From: Gammaproteobacteria bacterium
GTDB lineage: Bacteria; Pseudomonadota; Gammaproteobacteria; Burkholderiales; Burkholderiaceae_B
Direction of reading: 5' to 3'
Length of the DNA stretch: 64,000 bases
Assembly (NCBI GenBank): GCA_018815245.1
Contig: JAHIXK010000011.1
Coordinates: 434,001 to 498,000, forward strand
Below, in pieces: positions 34,165-43,953 of the stretch (position 1 is the first letter of the stretch; each line of letters begins with the position of its first letter). The position numbers and the translations under genes are program-made. Below the pieces are notes generated by a model, which was not told the DNA's origin, ran no database searches, and saw only the letters and a program-made list of their open reading frames with translations.

Positions 34165-35724
34165 ATGGAATTGTCGAGCTTTCTTCTTGCCGTGATTGAA
34201 GATCTTGGGGCTGATCTTGATCCCCCCACCCGCTACACGCGCTATGTGAACGCGTTGGTTGCCGCATTGCCAGGAAATGCATGTGCTTTGCTGAAAATGG
34301 AAGGCAAGGCCTTGAAGCCACTGGCGGTGCATGGATTAACGCCAGACAGCCTTGGGCGCCGCTTCGAACTCAGCGAGCACCCCCGTTTGAATGCGATCGT
34401 GACATACCGTGGTGTGACGCATTTCCCGAATAAATCAACTTTGCCAGACCCCTACGATGGTTTGCTGGAAGGCGTGCATGCGGGTGATCTGAATGTGCAC
34501 GATTGCATGGGTTGCGCCCTGCACGTGAACGGAAAATTGTGGGGTGCCATCACGCTTGATTCTTTAAGGGCTGGCGTATTCGATGCACGGGTAGAGCGTG
34601 CCATGGCTATGTTTGCCCGTTTGGGCGAGGCGGTGGTGAATGTGGCTGGCTTGTCGGAAAGCGCTGCGGCATGGCGACCGGACACGTTAAACGTGAAAGA
34701 TCTTGGAATGCTGGAGGCAGTGCAGTTGGCTCGCCATGACATGATTGGCGACAGCGATGCCATGCACACGTTGAAGCGGGAAATCCAGACTGTTTCCAGA
34801 AGTCAGCTTGCGGTGCTGGTACACGGTGAAACGGGGGTGGGCAAGGAACTTGTTGCGCAGGCTTTGCATGCAATGTCGGACAGGGCCAATTTGCCTTTGG
34901 TGGTTATTAATTGCGCCGCCTTGCCTGATCAACTTATCGAAAGTGAGTTATTTGGTCATGTGAAAGGCGCATTTTCCGGTGCGGACAACAATCGACAGGG
35001 AAAATTTGAAATGGCCAACGGCGGTACTTTGTTTCTTGACGAGGTGGGCGAGTTAAGTGCATCGGCCCAGGCCAAGTTGTTGCGCGTTTTGCAAAGCGGG
35101 CAGGTACAACGCGTGGGCAGCGACAGGGAACATCAGGTTGATGTGCGAATTGTCGCGGCCAGCAATCGAGATTTGGCTGCTGAAGTTAAAGCGGGGCGGT
35201 TCAGGGCCGATTTGTACCATCGACTTTGTGTGTACCCTTTGCACATTCCACCACTTCGGGAGCGTGGCGACGATGTGGTGCTTTTGGCTGGTTATTTCCT
35301 GGAGCAAAACCGCAGCCGCCTGGGTTTGCGAAATTTGCGTTTGGGCAGGGGGTGTGAGGCAGCTTTGAAGCACTACAGTTGGCCCGGCAATGTGCGTGAG
35401 CTGGAGCATACCCTTGGGCGTGCTGCATTGAAGGCACGCCGGGATGGGTTGGGGGCAATGGTGACAGTTGAGCTGGAGCATCTGGATTTGTTGAGCGAAC
35501 TGCCCACGCAGGCCGGCGCGGTGATCAACTCGGTGAATAACGCCGCGCGAATGTCAATGCCCATGGGCGAGGTGTCGTACCGCGAGGCGATAGATGGATT
35601 TTCAAAAAACCTGATCCAGCGTGTGCTGGTTGAGACACAAGGCAATCGAGCCGCAGCTGCGCGGCAACTGGGGCTCGACTCCGGCAATTTTCACCGCATG
35701 TTGAAGCGGCTTGAATTGTTGTAG
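34165..35724 (+). CDS. norR: Nitric-oxide-responsive sigma-54 activator
   Basis: A 519-residue NorR/FhpR-type activator. The N-terminal GAF domain (GRRFELSEHPRLNAIV, then LPDPYDGLLEG as in NorR) should bind NO at a non-haem iron. The AAA+ domain has Walker A GETGVGKE and Walker B GGTLFLDEVGEL. The Fis-type helix-turn-helix is at the end (NRAAAARQLGLDSGNFHRMLKRL). The sigma-54 contact loop reads GAFSGA rather than GAFTGA. The frame is open far upstream, but similarity to NorR starts at this ATG. There is no clear ribosome site because a NorR site abuts the start. Confidence 0.93.
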   Translation: MELSSFLLAVIEDLGADLDPPTRYTRYVNALVAALPGNACALLKMEGKALKPLAVHGLTPDSLGRRFELSEHPRLNAIVTYRGVTHFPNKSTLPDPYDGLLEGVHAGDLNVHDCMGCALHVNGKLWGAITLDSLRAGVFDARVERAMAMFARLGEAVVNVAGLSESAAAWRPDTLNVKDLGMLEAVQLARHDMIGDSDAMHTLKREIQTVSRSQLAVLVHGETGVGKELVAQALHAMSDRANLPLVVINCAALPDQLIESELFGHVKGAFSGADNNRQGKFEMANGGTLFLDEVGELSASAQAKLLRVLQSGQVQRVGSDREHQVDVRIVAASNRDLAAEVKAGRFRADLYHRLCVYPLHIPPLRERGDDVVLLAGYFLEQNRSRLGLRNLRLGRGCEAALKHYSWPGNVRELEHTLGRAALKARRDGLGAMVTVELEHLDLLSELPTQAGAVINSVNNAARMSMPMGEVSYREAIDGFSKNLIQRVLVETQGNRAAAARQLGLDSGNFHRMLKRLELL

Positions 35725-35731
35725 CCCGAAT

Positions 35732-35751
35732 GTTCAGGCCAGTGCCTGAAC
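35732..35751. terminator. Hairpin between convergent norR and cphA
   Basis: GTTCAGGC-CAGT-GCCTGAAC is a perfect 8-bp stem with a 4-base loop. It starts 8 bases after the norR stop and covers the cphA stop. There is no T run, so it may be a weak two-way terminator or an RNA end stabiliser. Confidence 0.5.
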
Positions 35752-38346
35752 TGCATCGCCTGTGGTGTTGGCTTGAAGGTACTGCAAAGCTTCGTTGACC
35801 TGGTCAATCAATACAAGCACCACATGATCAGGGCCAGTTTGGTCCAGCGCCATTTGCATGGCCTTGAATTCGCCGCGAACCTCTACTACAGCAGGTTTTT
35901 TTCCTGTTTCGGATTGCGCAATGCCCTGTTGCAACAAGGCGATTGTCTCGCCATCGGGGCGGCCACGCTGACAGGCATCCTCATACAAAATGATGTCGTC
36001 GAAAAAACCGCCAACCAAACGGCCTTGTTCAATGATGTCCTGGTCGCGTCTGTCGCCTGCGGCACTGATCACCACCGTGCGTTTGACTGCAGGAATGTTT
36101 TGCAGCGTGTTGATCAAGGTGCTGACGGCATCTGGATTGTGGCCATAGTCCGCGATCACCGAGCCACCTTTGTGCTTGAAAAAGTTGAAGCGACCGGGAA
36201 CCGTATCGGGTGTTGACTGGAAATTGCCAAGTGCAGCGCGGATGGTATTGAACGGTACGTTCAAGCCAAGGGCGGCGGCGACTGCACACATCACGTTTTG
36301 AACCTGGAAAGTAAACAGGCCGTTGTTGGTCAATGGCACGTCCATCAGATCAATGGTTTTTTCGATGTCATCAAAACTGATGTTGATCACACGGCCGTCG
36401 TGAATAATCACGGGGCGCCCTTTGGCTTTGTGGGCCGCCACAATCGGGTTGTCGGGGTTGCTGGTGAAAAACAGCACGCGCCCGGGGGTCAGCTTGGCCA
36501 TGCCTGCAGCGTGTTTGTCGTCTGCATTCAGCACGGCAAGCCCGTTGGGTGCCACATTTTGAATCAGCACGCTTTTTAGAAGCGCAAGGTCTTCTACGCT
36601 GTCAATGAAGTTCAGGCCCAGGTGGTCACCTTCGCCGATATTGGTCACAATGCCTACGTCGCACATGTCAAAGCCCAGGCCTTCACGCAACATGCCGCCA
36701 CGGGCGCATTCCAGAACAGCGGCGTCGGCTTCCGGGTGCACCAGCACCCTGTGGGCACTTTTGGGGCCACTGCAATCGCCTGTGTCGATCAGGTGACCGT
36801 TCACCACCACACCTTCGGTGCCGGTGTAGCCCACACGCAGGTTGTGATAACGCAAAATTTGTTCGATCAGGCGCACTGTGGTGGTTTTGCCGTTGGTGCC
36901 AGTAACAGCCACCACCGGGATGCGCCCGTTTTCGTCTTTCTTGAACATCAAGTCGATCACGGCAGCGCCCACATCGCGGCCCTTGCCAATGGAAGGTTCC
37001 AGGTGCATTCGCAAACCCGGTGCTGCATTCAGTTCAACAATGCCGCCACCTTGTGCTTCAAGTGATTCGTCAACGTGTTCACACACCACGTCTACGCCAC
37101 ACACTTCGATTCCAATTTGTTGTGCAGCCTGAATCACCATTTCCGCAAGGGCAGGGTGAACGTTGTCGGTTACATCGGTTGCGCTGCCGCCTGTGCTCAA
37201 ATTCGCGTTGTTGCGCAGCACCACGCGCACGCCTTGTTCTGGTTTGGAGTCGGCGGTATAGCCTTGCTTTTTGATGCGGGCAACTGCAATTTCGTCTACG
37301 CGCAGCTTGCTCAGTGCGCTGCCGTGCCCCTCGCCACGAAGTGGGTTGCGGTTTTCAATTTCAACCAGCTCGGTGATTGTGTGCACGCCATCGCCCACCA
37401 CAGAGGGTGGTTCGCGGCGTGCTGCAGCAACCAGTTTGTCGCCCACAACCAGAAAACGGTAGTCATGACCAGGAATAAATTCCTCCACAATGGGTACGCC
37501 ACTGCCGTGTTTCTTCGCGGCATCAAAGGCCACCCGAAGGTGTTCTTCGTCCACAATATTGACTGTTACACCTTTGCCCTGATTGCCATCGCTGGGCTTG
37601 ATCACCACGCCTTTGTTGGTGGCCTGGGTCAATTCGCGAAATGCCTGCACCGCTTCCTCAAAGCTTTTAACCAGTTTGCCTTTTGGGGTTGGAATACCTG
37701 CGGCTGACAAGATGGATTTGGTCAGGTCTTTGTCTTGCGCAATTTCTTCCGAGATTGCGCAGGTGGTGTCTGTTTCAGCAGCTTGAATGCGCCGTGCTTT
37801 TGACCCCCAGCCAAGCTGCACCAGGCTGCCTTGGGTAAGGCGGCGAATGGGGATGCCGCGATGCAGTGCCGCATTGACAATTGACCCTGTGCTGGGGCCT
37901 AGTTTGCAGTCTTCAAAAATTTCTTTCAAACGCTCAATGGCTGCATGTGTGTCGAAGTCTTCGCCTGCCAGTGCAGCAAGAATGAGCTTGTGCGCTTCTT
38001 CAAACGCTGCCCGCGCCAGTTCTTCCTCTTCGTATTGCACAACCACGCGGAAATAACCGGTAATGATGTTGTCTGATACATGGGTGAAGGTAACCTGCGA
38101 ACCCGCTTCAACCTGTAGCCGCAGTGCCGCACGGCCCAGAATGTGCGCCAGGGCAATATTGCTTTGCTCGAACCCGGTGGCCCGCAATGACCCGATGCCG
38201 GGCAAGCCGCTGCGAACGCGCATTTCAATGCTTGCAAAGCGATCGTAGATGCGCTCGTTTTCCTCACAAAACACCAACGCTTCCATGCTGGTGTTCTTGC
38301 TCCACAAATTGGGGCCACGCAGGGCGCGAATTCGTTCAATTTTCAT
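35734..38346 (-). CDS. cphA: Cyanophycin synthetase
   Basis: An 870-residue CphA that builds cyanophycin (a poly-Asp backbone with Arg side chains), a nitrogen store. Seen: an N-terminal CphA domain, an ATP-grasp domain (VVIKPSDGNQGKGVTVNI, VVELNAAPGLRMHLEPS), and a C-terminal Mur-ligase-like domain with intact P-loop VTGTNGKTTTVRLIEQ and VIADYGHNPDAV. Length is that of the normal two-site enzyme. It is the second gene of a cphA'-cphA operon, 36 bases after cphA'. Confidence 0.96.
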   Translation of the reverse strand: MKIERIRALRGPNLWSKNTSMEALVFCEENERIYDRFASIEMRVRSGLPGIGSLRATGFEQSNIALAHILGRAALRLQVEAGSQVTFTHVSDNIITGYFRVVVQYEEEELARAAFEEAHKLILAALAGEDFDTHAAIERLKEIFEDCKLGPSTGSIVNAALHRGIPIRRLTQGSLVQLGWGSKARRIQAAETDTTCAISEEIAQDKDLTKSILSAAGIPTPKGKLVKSFEEAVQAFRELTQATNKGVVIKPSDGNQGKGVTVNIVDEEHLRVAFDAAKKHGSGVPIVEEFIPGHDYRFLVVGDKLVAAARREPPSVVGDGVHTITELVEIENRNPLRGEGHGSALSKLRVDEIAVARIKKQGYTADSKPEQGVRVVLRNNANLSTGGSATDVTDNVHPALAEMVIQAAQQIGIEVCGVDVVCEHVDESLEAQGGGIVELNAAPGLRMHLEPSIGKGRDVGAAVIDLMFKKDENGRIPVVAVTGTNGKTTTVRLIEQILRYHNLRVGYTGTEGVVVNGHLIDTGDCSGPKSAHRVLVHPEADAAVLECARGGMLREGLGFDMCDVGIVTNIGEGDHLGLNFIDSVEDLALLKSVLIQNVAPNGLAVLNADDKHAAGMAKLTPGRVLFFTSNPDNPIVAAHKAKGRPVIIHDGRVINISFDDIEKTIDLMDVPLTNNGLFTFQVQNVMCAVAAALGLNVPFNTIRAALGNFQSTPDTVPGRFNFFKHKGGSVIADYGHNPDAVSTLINTLQNIPAVKRTVVISAAGDRRDQDIIEQGRLVGGFFDDIILYEDACQRGRPDGETIALLQQGIAQSETGKKPAVVEVRGEFKAMQMALDQTGPDHVVLVLIDQVNEALQYLQANTTGDAVQALA

Positions 38347-38382
38347 GGTTTTCGTTTACCTTGTTGGTGCGTCTGCGTTGAA

Positions 38383-40575
38383 TCAATAGCGCTGGCGAAT
38401 GTCGGCGCGCAGCAGGTTGTGGGGTACATCCATGGCCCAGCCTGAAGCCGCCAGGGCCAATGTTTTGACCAGGTTTTCTGGTGGTTGTTTCAGCGGAATG
38501 GGTGTGCGTGTTTCCGCTTCTGCTCGATTGCCCAAAAAGTGGATGTTTTCACTGCCGTAAACAACCGCCATGCCGCCGTTTTTTACATGTTCTGCAACCA
38601 CCGGGTTGTTGTTGGTGCTGCTGATCCAGATTGTTTTACCGTCGCACAGTTCCCTTAGGGGAAGAAGGCTGACCTCATCGGCGTTTATTACGGCATGCCC
38701 GCTACCAAGTACCAGATCAATCACCGTGCGCATTACGTTGAAGTGTTGTTCTTTGGTCAGAATATCCCATTCGTCAAGGCCTTCCATCGAGCCCAGGCTG
38801 GTGATCACCGCCACGCTTGAGCGATCAAAAGGCAGGCCTTCTGACAAAATGGTGTTTGCTTTGACCTGCATCACCAAGGTGTCCAGGTTTTTGTTGATCA
38901 AACAATTTCGCCCAGCCTGCCAGTTGGCTGAGCCTGTTTTGCTGATTGTGCGGCCATTCATGAGCAAACCCTGATCGCAGGCCAAACCCACGCGGTGACC
39001 CTGGTCTTCCAGAATTTCGCTTAATTCCGGGCCAAAGCCACTGATTTCCTCGCCGCCGGAATATGAAATGGTTGGAATGCGACCATTGGCTTCGCTGGGG
39101 AACAGCGATTCAATAATTGGTTTGCCCACATTGCGTGGCTGACCTTTGGCAGGTTTGATGTGCATCAACAGGCCCGGGCCTGCGTTTACTTCGACCACAG
39201 CCAGCGATTGGCCTTTTGGGGGCTGGTCAATGTGTTCGCACACCAAATCAACACCAGCCACGTCCAGGCCCACCACACGGGCTGCCATGCAGCACAGGCG
39301 GGCAATTTCTGGGTGAATCAGGTCTGTGACGTCTTCGGATGCATTGCTGTTTCGTTCAATAATGACCTGTATGCCTGCCGGGATGATTGAATCTGCCTTG
39401 TAGCCTTGGCGATGTACTTCGAGCGAGACGACAGGATTGGAGTCAATCCGGATCGTTTTAAGTGGGGTAATTTCGGATTCGCCACGGCGAGGGTCTGTGT
39501 TGATCTGAAGATCGATCAGTGATTGAAGGGTGGATTGTCCGTCACCCTCCACATGCACCAGATCGCCACGAGATACAGCTGCAATCTGGTAATTCACCAC
39601 CAGAACACGGTGCTCAACACCCCGAATGAATTGTTCAACAATGACGCCGCTGTAACTTTCCTCTTGGGCCAAAGCCCAGGCTTTTTGAATATCCTCTTGC
39701 TTGTCCAGTTCAAGTGAAACGCCGCGGCCCTGATTGCCGTCGACTGGTTTTACCACCACGGGAAGGCCGATGTTTTGGGCAATTTCCCATGCCCGGTCTG
39801 CATCTTTTGCAAATTCGCCTTTTGGCACCGGCACCCCACACTGCGCCAGCAGTTCTTTGCACAGGTTTTTGTCCGCTGCTATACCCTCTGCTATGGCAGA
39901 AGTTTTTGAAGTTTCTGCGGTCCAGATGCGTTGTTGTTGATCGCCATGGCCAAGCTGAACCAGGTTGCCATCGTTCAGGCGAATAATCGGAATGCGGCGA
40001 GCATAGGCCGCATCCAGAATGTGCTGGGTGCTGGGGCCCAGGCCGTGCATGTCGCAATGGCGCTTGATGATTTTCAGCTCCGCTTGCAAGTCGTATTCCG
40101 TGCCCTCGATGGCGGCGTGCAGCAGGCGCACCCCGGCTTCAAGGCAGGCCATGCCCACAACCGGGTCGGGTGTGCGAAACACCATTTTGTAAACACCTTC
40201 CTTGCTGGTCATTCGCGCTTTGCCGAAACCAACCTCCAGGCCAGCCTGAGTGTGCAGTTCAATCACGATGTGTTCCAGCATGTGCGCAGCATAGGTACCT
40301 TCGCGTACGCGCAACAGGAAGCCGCCAGGTTCACCAATTCCGCAGCGGTGGTCAACCAAACCGGGTAGTAAAGCCGTTAATCGCTCGTAAAAACCGGGCA
40401 GCAGATTGGACGGAAATTGTTCCAGCTCCTGAATATCCACCAAAGCTTCTATACAACTGCGGTAAGTCCATATGTTTGGGCCATCCAGCCACATGGTTCG
40501 AAGTATTGCAAGGCGTTTTTGCGTCATAAGCTGGGTGTCGGCAGGATTAGTTTCGATGATTGGATTTTCGAACAA
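38383..40575 (-). CDS. cphA': Cyanophycin synthetase-like protein CphA'
   Basis: A 730-residue paralogue of CphA and the first gene of the operon. The N-terminal and ATP-grasp parts are well kept (VVVKPVDGNQGRGVSLEL, VVEVNAGPGLLMHIKPA). At the place of the Mur-ligase P-loop it reads ISYSGGEEISGFG, so the GKT nucleotide motif is lost, and the C-terminal domain is about 130 residues shorter. CphA' proteins accompany CphA in several betaproteobacteria. It can probably do only one of the two ligations, or it acts as a partner of CphA. Confidence 0.92.
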   Translation of the reverse strand: MFENPIIETNPADTQLMTQKRLAILRTMWLDGPNIWTYRSCIEALVDIQELEQFPSNLLPGFYERLTALLPGLVDHRCGIGEPGGFLLRVREGTYAAHMLEHIVIELHTQAGLEVGFGKARMTSKEGVYKMVFRTPDPVVGMACLEAGVRLLHAAIEGTEYDLQAELKIIKRHCDMHGLGPSTQHILDAAYARRIPIIRLNDGNLVQLGHGDQQQRIWTAETSKTSAIAEGIAADKNLCKELLAQCGVPVPKGEFAKDADRAWEIAQNIGLPVVVKPVDGNQGRGVSLELDKQEDIQKAWALAQEESYSGVIVEQFIRGVEHRVLVVNYQIAAVSRGDLVHVEGDGQSTLQSLIDLQINTDPRRGESEITPLKTIRIDSNPVVSLEVHRQGYKADSIIPAGIQVIIERNSNASEDVTDLIHPEIARLCCMAARVVGLDVAGVDLVCEHIDQPPKGQSLAVVEVNAGPGLLMHIKPAKGQPRNVGKPIIESLFPSEANGRIPTISYSGGEEISGFGPELSEILEDQGHRVGLACDQGLLMNGRTISKTGSANWQAGRNCLINKNLDTLVMQVKANTILSEGLPFDRSSVAVITSLGSMEGLDEWDILTKEQHFNVMRTVIDLVLGSGHAVINADEVSLLPLRELCDGKTIWISSTNNNPVVAEHVKNGGMAVVYGSENIHFLGNRAEAETRTPIPLKQPPENLVKTLALAASGWAMDVPHNLLRADIRQRY

Positions 40576-40644
40576 TGTTAACTCCGTGTCGCTGGAAATA
40601 GTGGTGTAACATCAGCGAATTCGCGAACTGAGGGGGTAATCTCA
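40576..40644. promoter_or_regulatory. Divergent promoter region between cphA' and the cyanophycin ABC gene
   Basis: Only 69 bases separate the two divergent starts, so the promoters must overlap. It holds TAACAT (-10-like), an 8-bp palindrome TTCGCGAA (40618-40625 area) and the GAGGGGG ribosome site of the ABC gene. Shared control of both transcripts is likely. Confidence 0.45.
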
Positions 40645-42867
40645 TTGAAAATCGTTGGATTTTCACCGTCTGAAAATGAAGTGCAGCACCTTTCAGAGGT
40701 TTGGGCGGGAGATTCGCCAATTCAGGCTGTGTTTGTGGCCGACATGAATACTCGACGCGAGTTTTCACGAAGCCTTGTAGCCTTTAACGCGCATGAATTA
40801 ATTGTCGTAGACAAAAGCCTGCAGAAGCCTGTTTTCAAAGCCTCTTTTCTCGACATTGAGCAAATCTCCATGTCGGATCATTCCGGTCTTTCTACGGTGT
40901 CGATTCGGGTCGCATCGGGACAGGTGTTCCGGTTTTATGCCAGCTTCAGTTTGCACCGTGCGCTTGAGGAATTTGTGGGCTTGCTTGAGTCTGCTGTTCG
41001 TGATTTTGAGCAGGGTTCTACGCACATTGCCCACATTCAACACCCTGTGCCTCAACTGTTGACCGAAGATGAACTTGAGGACCCGGGTTTTGAAGAACCT
41101 GTTTCCTCGCGTGCTTTGCTGCGTTTGTGGCGTTTTGCCCACCCGTATCGCTGGCGTTTGCTGGCCGGCATGATCCTGACCCTGTTGTCCACAGCCGCTA
41201 CATTGGTTGCACCCTATCTTTCGATGCCATTGATGGATGAGGTTCTGATTCCATTCCAGAATGGTCAGCCCATGAACACGGAACTGGCCACCTTTTATTT
41301 GGGCGGGCTTCTAATTTCCGCTGTGGTAGCGGCTGCTTTGTCGTGGGCGCGCACCTATTTGCTTGCCCTGGTTTCCGAGAGGATTGGCTCAGATCTTCGT
41401 ACCACAACGTTTAACCACTTGATGAGTTTGTCGCTGGATTATTTCAGCGCCAAACGGACTGGCGATTTGATTGCACGGGTTAGCTCTGAAACCGACCGGA
41501 TCAATTTGTTTTTGTCGCTGCACGCACTCGATTTCATCACCGATGTGATCATGGTGGTGATGACCGCTGTCATTTTAATGAACATTGATTTTGAATTGGC
41601 GTTGCTCACCTTGCTTCCTTTGCCCGTCATTGGCTGGATGATCCATATGGTGCGCGAAAGGTTGCGCACGGGTTTCGAGAAAGTGGACAGGGTTTGGGGC
41701 GAAGTCACCAACATTTTGACCGACACCATTCCCGGCATCCGCGTGGTGAAGGCATTTGCCCAAGAGCGCCGGGAGTCAAACCGTTTTCTGAAAGCGAATC
41801 AGCGCAACCTTGAGATCAATGACCGAATCAACAGGACCTGGTCGCTGTTTGCGCCCACGGTTAGTTTTTTGACTGAACTCGGTATTTTGGTGATTTGGGC
41901 CTCAGGGATCTGGATGATCATGAACAATGACATCACAGTGGGTGTGCTCACCGCGTTTCTCGCATACATCGGCCGTTTCTATACCCGTCTCGATTCCATG
42001 AGCCGCATTGTGTCTGTTACTCAAAAAGCGGCCGCGGGTTCCAAACGCATCTTCGACATTCTGGACTACAAGTCTTCAGTGCCCGAGGCCGTGAATCCTG
42101 TAAAAATTGATCACTTGAAGGGCGAGTTGGAGTTGCGCAACGTTTCATTCCGCTACGGCAGCAGGCAAGTGCTGGACGGTGTGAACCTGAAGGTTAAACA
42201 GGGCGAGATGGTTGGTTTGGTGGGTCACAGTGGTTCTGGAAAGTCCACCCTGGTGAATTTGTTGTGCCGTTTTTACGATGTTAGCGATGGTGTCGTGCTG
42301 GCTGACGGCATTGACATTCGTCAAATCGAAATGGCCAGTTACCGCAGAAACATTGGTTTGGTGCTTCAAGAGCCTTATCTGTTTTTTGGCACCATTGCTG
42401 AAAACATTGCTTACGGGCGGCCCGATGCCACCCGGCAGGAAATTATTACTGCAGCGCGCCTGGCGCATGCGCATGAATTTATTTTGCGCTTGCCGCACGG
42501 CTACGATTCATTGGTAGGCGAGCGTGGGCAAAGCTTGTCTGGCGGTGAGCGCCAGCGAATTTCAATTGCACGGGCTTTGCTGATTGATCCAAAAGTCCTG
42601 ATTCTGGACGAGGCCACAAGCTCCGTGGATTCACAAACCGAGAAAGAGATTCAACGGGCCTTGGACAACCTGGTGAAAGGAAGAACCACCATTGCGATTG
42701 CGCATCGACTGTCGACCTTGCGCAAAGCCGATCGCATTGTGGTGATGGATCGTGGCAAGGTGGTGGAAGAGGGGCCGCACGATGAACTGCTGGCTGCGAA
42801 ATCGTACTTCTGGCATTTGCACCAGGCCCAGGAAAAACTGAAGCAGGAGCAGGCCCAATATGAATGA
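40645..42867 (+). CDS. Cyanophycin-associated ABC transporter (fused permease-ATPase)
   Basis: A 740-residue half-transporter. An extra N-terminal domain of about 150 residues (family-specific) precedes six membrane helices (residues about 170-450). The ATPase domain has Walker A GHSGSGKST, the Q-loop VLQEPYLFFGT, signature LSGGERQRISIARALL and Walker B VLILDEATSSVDS. This transporter type is known to sit beside cyanophycin genes together with a DUF1854 protein; what it moves is unknown (export of peptides or amino acids is a guess). The TTG start follows GAGGGGG. Confidence 0.9.
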   Translation: MKIVGFSPSENEVQHLSEVWAGDSPIQAVFVADMNTRREFSRSLVAFNAHELIVVDKSLQKPVFKASFLDIEQISMSDHSGLSTVSIRVASGQVFRFYASFSLHRALEEFVGLLESAVRDFEQGSTHIAHIQHPVPQLLTEDELEDPGFEEPVSSRALLRLWRFAHPYRWRLLAGMILTLLSTAATLVAPYLSMPLMDEVLIPFQNGQPMNTELATFYLGGLLISAVVAAALSWARTYLLALVSERIGSDLRTTTFNHLMSLSLDYFSAKRTGDLIARVSSETDRINLFLSLHALDFITDVIMVVMTAVILMNIDFELALLTLLPLPVIGWMIHMVRERLRTGFEKVDRVWGEVTNILTDTIPGIRVVKAFAQERRESNRFLKANQRNLEINDRINRTWSLFAPTVSFLTELGILVIWASGIWMIMNNDITVGVLTAFLAYIGRFYTRLDSMSRIVSVTQKAAAGSKRIFDILDYKSSVPEAVNPVKIDHLKGELELRNVSFRYGSRQVLDGVNLKVKQGEMVGLVGHSGSGKSTLVNLLCRFYDVSDGVVLADGIDIRQIEMASYRRNIGLVLQEPYLFFGTIAENIAYGRPDATRQEIITAARLAHAHEFILRLPHGYDSLVGERGQSLSGGERQRISIARALLIDPKVLILDEATSSVDSQTEKEIQRALDNLVKGRTTIAIAHRLSTLRKADRIVVMDRGKVVEEGPHDELLAAKSYFWHLHQAQEKLKQEQAQYE

Positions 42868-43327
42868 TTGGCGATTGCGCAAATCAAGCCAGGGCCAACT
42901 CGCCCTGTACAAAGGCGATACCCTGGTGGCAGACCGCGTAATGCCTGTGTTGGCATTTCCGTTTTCTGCGCCTGAAGAAAGCATTTCGATTGTTGATGAG
43001 TACAGCAAAGAAATGGCGTGGCTTGAAAGTTTTGAGGACCTGGATCCTGAATCTCAGGCGCTTGTAAACGAATACCTTGCCGTGCGGGAGTTCAGGCCCA
43101 CCGTGTTGCGCATTACTTCTGTGTCCACGTATTCCACGCCGAGCATCTGGACGCTTGAAACTGACAAGGGACTTTGCAAGTTTGAGCTGCCATCCGATGA
43201 AAGTATTCGCAGGCTGGGGGGGCAGCGCTTGGTATTGACGCACGCCAATGGCATGCAGTTCATTGTTGAAGACCTGTTCGCGCTTGACAAACGAAGCAGG
43301 CAAATTCTTGCCCGCTTCATGGCCTGA
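42860..43327 (+). CDS. DUF1854 protein associated with cyanophycin metabolism
   Basis: A 155-residue DUF1854 protein (VMPVLAFPFSAPEESISIVDE, ITSVSTYSTPSIWTLETDKG, HANGMQFIVEDLFALD). It overlaps the ABC gene by 8 bases, so they are co-translated. Its constant link with cyanophycin genes points to a shared role; the biochemical activity is not known. Confidence 0.88.
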   Translation: MNDWRLRKSSQGQLALYKGDTLVADRVMPVLAFPFSAPEESISIVDEYSKEMAWLESFEDLDPESQALVNEYLAVREFRPTVLRITSVSTYSTPSIWTLETDKGLCKFELPSDESIRRLGGQRLVLTHANGMQFIVEDLFALDKRSRQILARFMA

Positions 43328-43342
43328 ACGGCTGTGGAAAAA

Positions 43343-43909
43343 TCAAGCCGTTTCGAACATGCTTTCTTCATTGAAGAAACGCGTGGCCGCATCTTGTTTG
43401 GTTTTTCCAGCCCTTGATGGCATGTTGCAAAGACCGCATTCATAGTTCTTCACCAGGTCGTAGGCGTGCACTACAAAACTGCCGTGGCAGGTTTTACACG
43501 CAGTGCTGGTCAACATGCCCGCGTCAAAAAATTTCACCAAACGCCATGCGCGGGTCAGCGATAAAACTTCGGGCAAGCCGAGCATGGTGATCTGTTCGCG
43601 GTACAGTTTGTAGGCCTTAACCAGGCATTCTCCGTCGCCCATGTCGGTGTGCTTGATGCAGGCCGAATAAAAATTCATGAACAGTGAGCAGTGAATGCTG
43701 GGCTGCCAGGTCATGAACCAGTCTGTCGAGAAAGGCAACATGCCTTTTGGGGGCGATTTGTGCTTGATTTCCTTGTAAAGGCGAATCAGGCGTTCACGCG
43801 ACAATTGGGTTTCACTTTCCAGCACTTGCAATCGCGCATCAAGTTCAATCAGATCGGAAGCAAGCTTGATCTGTGCGACCTCCGCCGTCAAGGATTTGAT
43901 CTTGGACAT
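43343..43909 (-). CDS. flhC: Flagellar master regulator subunit FlhC
   Basis: A 188-residue FlhC, which with FlhD activates class II flagellar genes. The zinc cysteines are visible (TACKTCHGSFV and YECGLCNMPSRAG). FSTDWFMTWQPSIHCSLFMNFY is the conserved core. GGAG precedes the ATG at 43909; the frame is open 12 codons further. It ends 15 bases from the convergent DUF1854 gene, with a small hairpin (43327-43352) between. Confidence 0.94.
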   Translation of the reverse strand: MSKIKSLTAEVAQIKLASDLIELDARLQVLESETQLSRERLIRLYKEIKHKSPPKGMLPFSTDWFMTWQPSIHCSLFMNFYSACIKHTDMGDGECLVKAYKLYREQITMLGLPEVLSLTRAWRLVKFFDAGMLTSTACKTCHGSFVVHAYDLVKNYECGLCNMPSRAGKTKQDAATRFFNEESMFETA

Positions 43910-43953
43910 GGCATGTTCTCCGTGCACCCGAAGGTGCATCAACAACGTTTAAA

